Assembly (NCBI GenBank): GCA_039810005.1
Contig: JBDHWD010000001.1
Span: forward strand, 1-64,000
Source: JAMLIA01 sp039810005
GTDB taxonomy: Bacteria; Chloroflexota; Chloroflexia; Thermomicrobiales; CFX8
Direction: 5' to 3'
DNA length: 64,000 nt
Position 1 is the stretch's first letter. Each line of letters starts with the position of its first letter. This document shows, piece after piece, positions 35,731 to 42,634 of the stretch. The translations under genes and the position numbers were made by a program. The notes below the pieces were generated by a model. It saw only the letters and a program-made list of their open reading frames with translations, was not told the DNA's origin and did not search any database.

Positions 35731-36963
35731 CTACTCGTCGTCACCAATACCACGCATCGCTCGCGAGATGCGGCGCAGGTCCTCCAGAATGGCGCGCCGC
35801 GATGGTGCGTATGTCGCCTCGTCGATTTCGCCGCTCGCGTAAGCAGCCTCGAGCGCTCGCAGCTCGGCCGTCAGCATTTCCCGTCGTTCGTCGATGGTTT
35901 CAGCGATGAGCGGGGAGACGGTGACCGGCCGCGGTTCGTTGAGCTTGCGTCGCGAGATGACCAGTCCGGCAACCGCTGCAGCACCAGCGAGTGCCAGCAG
36001 CGCAATGAGCGCGGGAGCGACAGTAGATAGCGCGCGACCGCTCGACGAAGCGCTCGGAAGATTGCTGAAGCGCAGTCGAATGGTGTCACCCGCGTTCAGA
36101 GATCCGGTAGACCAGACGTGGTACTGTGAGTCACCGATCGGGATGATGCCATTGTCGAGAAGCTGCCGCGATTCGGCGGCGACGGCGGGCCCGTCACCGT
36201 TTGCATCGACGGGCAACAGAAGGCGCATTTCGGTCGTCGGGTAGTCCGCTACGAGCTCAATATCGAATGTGCTGCCGGTGTAGGGGATGGTGTAGTTCAG
36301 TGACGCCGGATTGGCCACGCCGGGGCGCAGCGGGGATGTCGCAAAGACTGTTGCGCCTTCCAGGCTGGGCGTGCCGAAGTCAAATCCAGCTCGCGGTCCT
36401 ACCTCAGCCGAATTGGCCGGCACGCTAAAGCGCAGCGTGCGTCCATCTTCGTCGGCCACAATCGTTCGGTTGCTCGTATTCTCAAAGGAGAAGACATCGG
36501 TAATCGTGACCGCGCCGCTGTCCTTATCGACCGCGTTGAGCAGAAGACCGCGTGAAGCGAGCGTGATCGCTGCCTGGTCGGCGGTCGTCTCGTAGACGGT
36601 TATGTCGGCGGTTTGCTCCGGGGTGGTGCTGATCTGGACCATGCCGGACGAATACAGCACGCCCTCGTAGGTGACCGAGATCGCGTAAACGAGGCCGTCG
36701 GCCGTATCGAGTCCCTCAAATGCGTACGATCCGTCGGCCGCCGTCGTTGTCGTGACATCGACGCTTTCCGGCACCGTGTTGCCCGATGGCATCTGGTCAA
36801 ATCTGGACGCCGTGACGGTAGCATCTGCCAGCGCTGCGTTTGTTGTCCCGTTAGTGATCGTGCCCGATATCCGCCCGTTGGTGTCCGCCTGGGTCGTTGC
36901 TGGAACCAGCAGAATAGCCACGATAACGATCATCATCGCGGTGCGAAATAGTCTCACGAACAC
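35731..36963 (-). CDS. Cell-surface protein with carboxypeptidase-regulatory-like (Ig-like) domain
   Basis: A 410-residue exported protein of unknown role. It starts with a signal peptide (hydrophobic MMIVIVAILLVPA, cleavage likely after TTQA), then a beta-sandwich of the carboxypeptidase-regulatory-like kind (GRISGTITNGTTNAALADATVTA), a second beta-rich region (about 130-310), a TM helix (about 318-341) and a cytoplasmic helical tail ending in a SHOCT-like motif (LRALEAAYASGEIDEATY). The GTG at 36963 has a poor ribosome-binding site, and the GTG two codons later is equally possible. It follows the S9 peptidase on the same strand. Confidence 0.78.
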   Translation of the reverse strand: MFVRLFRTAMMIVIVAILLVPATTQADTNGRISGTITNGTTNAALADATVTASRFDQMPSGNTVPESVDVTTTTAADGSYAFEGLDTADGLVYAISVTYEGVLYSSGMVQISTTPEQTADITVYETTADQAAITLASRGLLLNAVDKDSGAVTITDVFSFENTSNRTIVADEDGRTLRFSVPANSAEVGPRAGFDFGTPSLEGATVFATSPLRPGVANPASLNYTIPYTGSTFDIELVADYPTTEMRLLLPVDANGDGPAVAAESRQLLDNGIIPIGDSQYHVWSTGSLNAGDTIRLRFSNLPSASSSGRALSTVAPALIALLALAGAAAVAGLVISRRKLNEPRPVTVSPLIAETIDERREMLTAELRALEAAYASGEIDEATYAPSRRAILEDLRRISRAMRGIGDDE

Positions 36964-37042
36964 TCACTCTCAACGCCTCGGCGGCTCAACACTCGCCCGA
37001 TTGTACCCCTCCGCGAGAGGCTGATCGGGCAGGGGGCCGTGT

Positions 37043-37048
37043 TATACT
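37043..37048 (+). promoter_or_regulatory. -10 element of the SRP RNA promoter
   Basis: TATACT lies 5-6 nt before the start of the SRP RNA. No good -35 is seen 17 nt upstream (GCTGAT). Confidence 0.5.
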
Positions 37049-37052
37049 TTTT

Positions 37053-37322
37053 GCGGTCGTGCTAGGTGGGGAACTAGCGGTGCCCTATACCCGCAATCCG
37101 CTCTAGCGGGACGGAATCCCTTCTCTCGGCCCGATCTTTTGGGACTGCCCGTGTAAGTGGTGTTGAAGGCCGGGTCCCGCGCGGCGCGGACCCGCGAACC
37201 GGGTCAGGTCCGGAAGGAAGCAGCCCTAAGTGGTCACCCGTGGGTGACGTGGGGAAACCCTGCCGGAGCTAACTGCACGGTGTAAGCTGGAGGGTCGCGG
37301 TCAACAGAGGGTGCACGACCAA
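37053..37322 (+). ncRNA. ffs: Signal recognition particle RNA, large (Alu-containing) type
   Basis: RNA of the signal recognition particle, about 270 nt. The Alu domain reads GTGCTAGGTGGGG and CGGTGCCCTATACCCGC near the 5' end. The S domain has the conserved GGTCAGGTCCGGAAGGAAGC loop at about 37203-37222. The ends pair: GGTCGTGC (37055-37062) with GCACGACC (37313-37320). The exact ends are within a few nt. The large form is known from Bacilli, Clostridia, Thermus and Chloroflexota. Confidence 0.92.
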
Positions 37323-37343
37323 CCCTCTCAATGACAGATAAGC

Positions 37344-37377
37344 AAAGCGCCGCCGGTCACCAGACCGGCGGCGCTTT
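37344..37377. terminator. Bidirectional terminator between SRP RNA and a membrane-protein gene
   Basis: A 15-bp perfect stem, AAAGCGCCGCCGGTC / GACCGGCGGCGCTTT, with a 4-nt loop (ACCA). It lies 22 nt past the SRP RNA on the plus strand and 21 nt past the stop codon of the gene that converges from the right. Confidence 0.85.
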
Positions 37378-37398
37378 CGCGTGGCGAATGAAGTGCGA

Positions 37399-37845
37399 TC
37401 AGCGAGCAGAGCGCTTGCGTGTTCGGCTGGAGCCATGCGGTGGGATGTACTGCTTCCGCAAGCGGTGCCGCTCGCGCTCGGCAAGCTGGGCGGGCAAAAC
37501 TGTGCGGGCGTAATAAACGAAATAGCCGAGCACGACCACGAGAATCAGCATCATCAGGTACAGCCAGATGCGTCGCTCGAATGTGAGGAACTCGAACTGC
37601 ATTACGCGAATGCCGAAGAAGATAAGACCGATGCCGGTGACCCAGAGCAGAAGTTCCGAGCCCTTGCGGACAGCGTCCCGACGAATGCGGTCGGACTTGA
37701 AGCGCCGCGGAGCATCGTAATAGGCGAGGGCGCTCAGGATGAATAACCCGCCGAAGATGATGAGGTAGGTCACCGACAGTGGGCCGAACACGGGTGTCTC
37801 CCGCGTCGTTGCTGTCAGATAACTCCAGTCAAACGGGTTGGTCAT
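37399..37845 (-). CDS. Small integral membrane protein of unknown function
   Basis: A 148-residue protein with three predicted TM helices (about 26-44, 65-82 and 90-112), a basic stretch between helices 1 and 2 (RRFKSDRIRRDAVRKG) and a strongly basic C-terminus (RHRLRKQ...RTRKRSAR) that should be cytoplasmic. GGAGG lies 8 nt before the ATG at 37845. It is transcribed in line with sdhCDAB but separated by a 109-nt gap. I do not recognise a family. Confidence 0.75.
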   Translation of the reverse strand: MTNPFDWSYLTATTRETPVFGPLSVTYLIIFGGLFILSALAYYDAPRRFKSDRIRRDAVRKGSELLLWVTGIGLIFFGIRVMQFEFLTFERRIWLYLMMLILVVVLGYFVYYARTVLPAQLAERERHRLRKQYIPPHGSSRTRKRSAR

Positions 37846-37954
37846 TTCGGCGGCCTCCATGGCGTTCGCGAGTCAAGAGCCGCAGTATACACAGCGTCCG
37901 CACCGGAGCGCGACCACCCGGATCGGCTCCGACGCGGACGCTGATACGCGCGGG

Positions 37955-38653
37955 TTATTCGCCTGTCAGCAGCGTGCGCTTGACCTGCTCGATAGCCTGC
38001 GTGACCTTGATTCCACGCGGGCAAGCGTCGGTGCAGTTGAAGATCGTCCGGCAGCGCCAGACGCCGTTGCGATCGTTCAGGATATTGAGCCGCTGGTCAG
38101 CACCCTGATCACGACTGTCGTAGATGAACCGGTGTGCCTGGACAATCGTCGCCGGGCCAACATAGCCCTGGTTGGTCCAGACAATCGGGCACGATGTCGT
38201 GCAGCACGCGCAGAGGATGCACTTCGTCGTGTCGTCGAACCGGGCACGATCCTCGGCCGACTGATAACGCTCGCTGCCGACCGGCGGCGCGTCGTCGTTG
38301 ATCAGGAACGGCTTGATCTTCTTGTAACTGTCGAAGAACGGTTCCATATCAACAACGAGGTCCTTGATGACCTCAAAGCCCATGATCGGCTCGACCGTGA
38401 TCGTGGAGCCGACGTCCTTAATGAGCAGCTTGCAGGCCAGCCGGTTGCGTCCATTGATGCGCATCGCGTCTGAACCGCACACGCCGTGGGCGCACGACCG
38501 GCGATAGGTGAGCGTGCCATCGATATGCCACTTGATCGTATTGAGCGCGTCGAGTACGCGATCCGATGGCTCCTGCTCGACCGTATATGTCTCGTAATGC
38601 GGCTTGCTGTCGGTCTCCGGGTTGAAACGGAGAACCTTCACCGATACTTGCAT
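37955..38653 (-). CDS. sdhB: Succinate dehydrogenase iron-sulfur subunit
   Basis: Carries electrons from SdhA flavin to quinone. The 232-residue protein has the 2Fe-2S motif (SCAHGVCGSDAM with the following NRLAC), the 4Fe-4S motif CILCACCTTSCP and the 3Fe-4S/4Fe-4S site closing with CTDACPRGI. Asp instead of Cys as the third 2Fe-2S ligand also occurs in E. coli SdhB. Its ATG overlaps the sdhA stop by 1 nt (TAATG). Confidence 0.96.
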   Translation of the reverse strand: MQVSVKVLRFNPETDSKPHYETYTVEQEPSDRVLDALNTIKWHIDGTLTYRRSCAHGVCGSDAMRINGRNRLACKLLIKDVGSTITVEPIMGFEVIKDLVVDMEPFFDSYKKIKPFLINDDAPPVGSERYQSAEDRARFDDTTKCILCACCTTSCPIVWTNQGYVGPATIVQAHRFIYDSRDQGADQRLNILNDRNGVWRCRTIFNCTDACPRGIKVTQAIEQVKRTLLTGE

Positions 38654-40383
38654 TAGTACTTTCGCTCCTTCGGCTCAAAGCGGGTCAGCACGACCGGCTT
38701 GTACCGCATCTGTAAGCCGCCGGACGTTCGATAGGCGAGCGTGTGCTTCAGCCAGTTGGTGTCGTCGCGATCCGGGAAGTCTTCCCGCATGTGCGCACCG
38801 CGACTTTCCTGGCGAGTGACCGCGCCTGCGACGAGCGCCTCAGCGCAATCCAGCAGGTAGCCAAGCTCAAGGGCTTCCAGCAGATCCATATTGAACACAT
38901 CGCCCTTATCGGTGATGGCGATGTGGTGGTAGCGATCCTTCAGTTCGCGGACAGTCTGTTGGACTTCGAGGAGATGCTCTCCGGTGCGGAAGACGCTGGC
39001 CTTGTCCATCATCTCGAACTGCAGCGTCTGGCGGATATCGGCGACGTTCTCGCCCTTGGTGCGCTCGAGGATGTTGGCGACCTCCGCCCGACCGCGGAAC
39101 TCCGGTTCCGGCGGCAGCGGCTCGAGGTCGTTTTCGGCAATGTACTGGAGCGCGTGCCGACCGGCCCGGCGTCCGAAGACGACCAGGTCGACCAGCGAGT
39201 TCGTGCCGAGGCGATTCGCACCGTGAACGGAGACACAGGCCACCTCACCGGCGGCATAGAGTCCCGGCAGAACCGTGTTCTGCTCGTCGATCGTCACGCG
39301 GGCATCGACATCGGTCGGCAGGCCGCCCATTGCGTAGTGCGCCGTCGGCTGGATCGGGATCGGCTCGACGTGCGGATCAATGCCGAGGTAGGTCTCGACG
39401 AAGTCGGTGATGTCCGGGAGCTTGGCTTCCAGCGCGCCGGGTGGGAGGTGCGTCAGGTCGAGCGTGACGTAGTCCTTGTTTGGACCGGCTCCGCGCCCCT
39501 CACGGATCTCCTGCCAGATGTAGCGCGAGACGATATCGCGCGGCGCGAGGTCCTTCAGCGTCGGCGTGTAGCGCTCCATGAAGCGCTCGCCCTCGACGTT
39601 GCGCAGGATGCCGCCCTCACCGCGAGCGCCCTCCGTGAGCAGGATGCCCTTCTTGTAAATGCCGGTTGGGTGGAACTGGTAGAACTCCATGTCCTGCAGC
39701 GGAAGGCCGCGTCGGAAGGCGATCGACATACCGTCTCCGGTTGCCGCCATCGCATTTGACGTAATCTGGAAAGCGCGACCGAAGCCGCCGGTGGCGAGGA
39801 TGACTGCCTTGGCGTGGAAGACATGAATCTCGCCGGTCAGGACCTCCAGCGCGACGACGCCATTGCAGACGCCATCGTCGGTCATGATCAGATCGAGCAG
39901 ATGGAACTCGTCGTAGAACTCAACCTCGTGCTTGATGCAGGTCTGATACAAGGTATAGAGGATCATGTGGCCGGTGCGGTCTGCTGAGTAGCAGGCGCGG
40001 CGGACCGGCTCTTCGCCGAAGTTCCGGGTGTGGCCGCCGAAGCGACGCTGGTCGATCTTGCCTTCGGGCGTGCGGTTAAACGGGAGCCCCATGTGCTCCA
40101 TCTCGATAACCGCATCGATTGCCTCGCGCGCCAGCACTTCAGCAGCATCCTGATCGACGAGGTAGTCGCCACCCTTGACGGTGTCGAACATGTGCCAGAC
40201 CCAGTGGTCTTCCTCGACGTTGCCAAGCGCTGCCGCGATCCCGCCCTGGGCAGCGCCCGTGTGCGAGCGTGGTGGGTAGAGCTTCGAGATGACAGCGGAC
40301 TTGCACTTCCCGGCGAGCTGGGCTGCTGCCATTAGCCCGGCACCACCAGCGCCGATGACGAGTGCGTCATATCGGTGGTACAT
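38653..40383 (-). CDS. sdhA: Succinate dehydrogenase flavoprotein subunit
   Basis: Catalytic subunit that oxidises succinate to fumarate, 576 residues. It has the dinucleotide-binding VIGAGGAGLMAAAQL, the RSHTGAAQGG motif whose His binds FAD covalently, QFHPTGI (active-site His/Thr region), RDIVSRYI and HGANRLGTNSLVDLVVFGRRAG. The C-terminal helical domain ends SRGAHMREDFPDRDD. It is third in the sdhC-D-A-B order and starts 3 nt after the stop of the anchor gene. Confidence 0.97.
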   Translation of the reverse strand: MYHRYDALVIGAGGAGLMAAAQLAGKCKSAVISKLYPPRSHTGAAQGGIAAALGNVEEDHWVWHMFDTVKGGDYLVDQDAAEVLAREAIDAVIEMEHMGLPFNRTPEGKIDQRRFGGHTRNFGEEPVRRACYSADRTGHMILYTLYQTCIKHEVEFYDEFHLLDLIMTDDGVCNGVVALEVLTGEIHVFHAKAVILATGGFGRAFQITSNAMAATGDGMSIAFRRGLPLQDMEFYQFHPTGIYKKGILLTEGARGEGGILRNVEGERFMERYTPTLKDLAPRDIVSRYIWQEIREGRGAGPNKDYVTLDLTHLPPGALEAKLPDITDFVETYLGIDPHVEPIPIQPTAHYAMGGLPTDVDARVTIDEQNTVLPGLYAAGEVACVSVHGANRLGTNSLVDLVVFGRRAGRHALQYIAENDLEPLPPEPEFRGRAEVANILERTKGENVADIRQTLQFEMMDKASVFRTGEHLLEVQQTVRELKDRYHHIAITDKGDVFNMDLLEALELGYLLDCAEALVAGAVTRQESRGAHMREDFPDRDDTNWLKHTLAYRTSGGLQMRYKPVVLTRFEPKERKY

Positions 40384-40386
40384 CGT

Positions 40387-40800
40387 CTATCTCCCTGCTG
40401 CCTGCGCGGCCTGTAATGCCTCCGGAGCGAACGTCACGATTGCGAGTCCACCAATCACGAGAAACACGAGGGCGATCACAGCCAGCGTCGTGTGAGCTGC
40501 AATGCGCCAGCCTGGCTTCCGAATGTAGTCCTCGATACTGACGCGGGCACCGTTGACGCCATGCAGCAATGCCAGTGCCAGAAGCAGGAAGTCGTACACA
40601 CGCCAGAACGGGGAGCCCCAGCGGTCGGCAACGAATGCATAGTCAATTTTGTCGACCGTGTTCACGACGTGCATGATGACGACATGCAGGATTGCCAGGA
40701 TGACCAGCAGCAATCCACTGATGCGGAAGAAATACCAGGAATAAAGTTCGACGTTGTTTGCATCGACCGGCTTCGACCGGCCACCACCACGACTGAGCAT
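40387..40800 (-). CDS. sdhD: Succinate dehydrogenase membrane anchor subunit (SdhD-like)
   Basis: Hydrophobic anchor of complex II, 137 residues with three TM helices. FRISGLLLVILAILHVVIMHVVN has the quinone-pocket Arg/Ser and a His that may bind heme; the second helix has LALLHGVNGARVSIEDYIRKP with HG.NG.R typical of SdhD. It follows sdhC by 22 nt. Confidence 0.9.
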   Translation of the reverse strand: MLSRGGGRSKPVDANNVELYSWYFFRISGLLLVILAILHVVIMHVVNTVDKIDYAFVADRWGSPFWRVYDFLLLALALLHGVNGARVSIEDYIRKPGWRIAAHTTLAVIALVFLVIGGLAIVTFAPEALQAAQAAGR

Positions 40801-40822
40801 GCTTCGTGCGCCCCTCCCAATA

Positions 40823-41182
40823 TCAGTCGAACAATGGCCGGATCATCAAGACAGCAGTTGGAATGAAGGTAAGGAAGAAGAGGATGATCGTCGCGTTAAA
40901 CAGTTGCTGCTGGATCAGCGATGCGCGATCCCAGAAGTCGATCAGGATGATGCGAATGCCATTGAGCGCGTGATAGTAGAGCGCTCCGACCAGCAGCACT
41001 TCCATAAGGCGGAAGCCCAGCGAGTGGTAGATAAAGAGGAGCGAATTGAACTCCTCTGCGCCATAGCTGATGACGAAGATATCGGCGATGTGAACGAGCA
41101 GAAACAGCAAGACGCCCAAACCGGTTAACCGGTGTAGCGCCCATGCGAGCATGCCTCGATCGCCTCGGTAGATCCGCTGCAT
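40823..41182 (-). CDS. sdhC: Succinate dehydrogenase cytochrome b subunit (SdhC)
   Basis: Heme b-bearing anchor subunit, about 119 residues with three TM helices. AWALHRLTGLGVLLFLLVHIADI holds the conserved HR.TG and a heme-ligand His, and LYYHALNGIRIILID closes helix 2. The ATG at 41182 has AAGGTG 4 nt upstream; an in-frame ATG at 41215 would add 11 residues (MSRVTLRGRWQ). First gene of the sdhCDAB operon; a strong promoter lies about 100 nt upstream. Confidence 0.9.
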   Translation of the reverse strand: MQRIYRGDRGMLAWALHRLTGLGVLLFLLVHIADIFVISYGAEEFNSLLFIYHSLGFRLMEVLLVGALYYHALNGIRIILIDFWDRASLIQQQLFNATIILFFLTFIPTAVLMIRPLFD

Positions 41183-41283
41183 CTGCCACCTTCCCCGCAA
41201 CGTTACGCGCGACATGAACGCCCGAGTCGAGCGGCAAGAACGATTGAGGTAGGTGCCCGGCTAAAAGCGCACTCGCGTGTGTC

Positions 41284-41312
41284 ACTGTACGAACCCCCGC
41301 GTGCTGTGTCAA
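41284..41312 (-). promoter_or_regulatory. Promoter of sdhCDAB
   Basis: On the minus strand TTGACA (41312-41307), exactly 17 nt, and TACAGT (41289-41284) form a near-consensus sigma-70 promoter with a leader of about 95 nt before sdhC. TATAAT just upstream (41317-41312) overlaps the -35 box. Confidence 0.75.
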
Positions 41313-41368
41313 TTATAACTTGCCCGTCGAGGGTTTATGGCCATCCCACGCGTAAACGAACGACTCCA

Positions 41369-41377
41369 TGCTATACT
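41369..41377 (+). promoter_or_regulatory. Extended -10 promoter for the M20 peptidase/dinG/glpX unit
   Basis: TGCTATACT is an extended -10 element on the plus strand about 100 nt before the GTG of the peptidase gene. The -35 region is weak. Confidence 0.5.
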
Positions 41378-41475
41378 GCCTGCGCGTTCCATCATGTCGG
41401 TTTCAACCTCTGGAGCGACCCCAGAATTGCCGGGCAAATGCTCTATTCAGCCGTTGCAGGATAGCAGGAGGACGA

Positions 41476-42627
41476 GTGTCGCCGAGTCAGCGTCAGCTGG
41501 AGCACGTGCGTGCGACCGCTGCGAAGCATGTGCAAGTCGTAGCTGATCTGGCATTGCGGATCTGCGCCGTGCCCGCTCCGACCGGCCAGGAGATAGATCG
41601 CGCCCGTTTTGTCGCGCAACTGTTCAGCGATGTTGGTTACGAGGCCGAGATCGACGAGGTCGGGAATGTCTACGCCCGTCGAGGTTCGCGTGGTGGCGAC
41701 GTGCTGATGCTGGCAGCGCATACCGACACCGTCTTCCCATCCGGCGTGCCGATCACCGTCGCGCGAAACAACGGGACGATGAGCGGACCGGGGATCGGCG
41801 ATAACTCACTCGGCGTTGCCGCAACGATCGGTACCCTGATCGCGCTGGATGATCTCGGCATCGAGACGCCGCACGACATTGTCGCGGCAGCTACCGTCGG
41901 CGAAGAGGGCCTCGGAAACCTGCGCGGCGTACGTGAGGCCGTCCGGCGCTACCAGGATCAGCTCGCCGGTGTAATCGCCGTTGAGGGACATAATGTTGGC
42001 AGAATCACGCATGCGGCAGTCGGCTCGGTGCGCTGGAAGGTGACCGTAACCGGGCCCGGTGGCCACTCGTGGGGTGCCTTCGGCAAGCCCAGTGCTATTC
42101 ACGGGCTAGGCCGCATCATTGCCGAGATCGCACAGATTGAAGCGCCGACATCGCCAAAGACGACGTATAACGTCGGACTGGTTGAAGGCGGAACGTCGGT
42201 CAACACGATCGCCGCCAGCGCCTCGGCAGTCATTGACATGCGCTCAGTCGATCCTGGTTCCTTGAACAAGTTGGTCGATCGCATTGGCCGGATCGCCGAT
42301 TCGGCCGCCGGGGAGGGTCTCACAGTAGACGTCGAAGTTCTCGGCGAGCGACCAGCGGGCGCGATCCCGGTCGACCACCCATTTGTGCGCGCATCCGGTG
42401 ATGTCCTGCGCTCGCTCGGGATGGAGCCAGTTTTTGAGGCGTCCAGCACGGACGCGAACATCCCGATCAGCCTGGGTATCCCGGCCGTCTGCGTCGGCGT
42501 GTCGCGCGGAGAAGGCGGGCATACCGTCAACGAATCGATTCAGGTTGAGCCGATTGAGCTCGGGTTGTCCCAGCTCATTCTGCTTGCCGCTGGCGATGTG
42601 ATCGAAAGCGATTCAAAGTCTGGATAG
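41476..42627 (+). CDS. M20 family metallopeptidase
   Basis: Di-zinc aminopeptidase/carboxypeptidase of 383 residues. Metal ligands and neighbours are recognisable: LAAHTDTVFP (His and Asp), GPGIGDNSLG (bridging Asp), GEEGLGNLRG (catalytic Glu and ligand Glu) and SRGEGGHTVNES (final His). A dimerisation domain (about 175-285) starts GSVRWKVTVTGPGGHSWGAFGKPSA. It resembles tripeptidase PepT and similar M20 enzymes. The GTG has AGGAGG 4 nt upstream, the best site in the region. Confidence 0.9.
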   Translation: MSPSQRQLEHVRATAAKHVQVVADLALRICAVPAPTGQEIDRARFVAQLFSDVGYEAEIDEVGNVYARRGSRGGDVLMLAAHTDTVFPSGVPITVARNNGTMSGPGIGDNSLGVAATIGTLIALDDLGIETPHDIVAAATVGEEGLGNLRGVREAVRRYQDQLAGVIAVEGHNVGRITHAAVGSVRWKVTVTGPGGHSWGAFGKPSAIHGLGRIIAEIAQIEAPTSPKTTYNVGLVEGGTSVNTIAASASAVIDMRSVDPGSLNKLVDRIGRIADSAAGEGLTVDVEVLGERPAGAIPVDHPFVRASGDVLRSLGMEPVFEASSTDANIPISLGIPAVCVGVSRGEGGHTVNESIQVEPIELGLSQLILLAAGDVIESDSKSG

Positions 42628-42634
42628 CGTCTTG

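Noticed and set aside
38743..39759. Open frame of 338 codons antisense to sdhA
   Set aside because: sdhA is certain on the other strand. The frame has no known motif and comes from the codon bias of GC-rich DNA.
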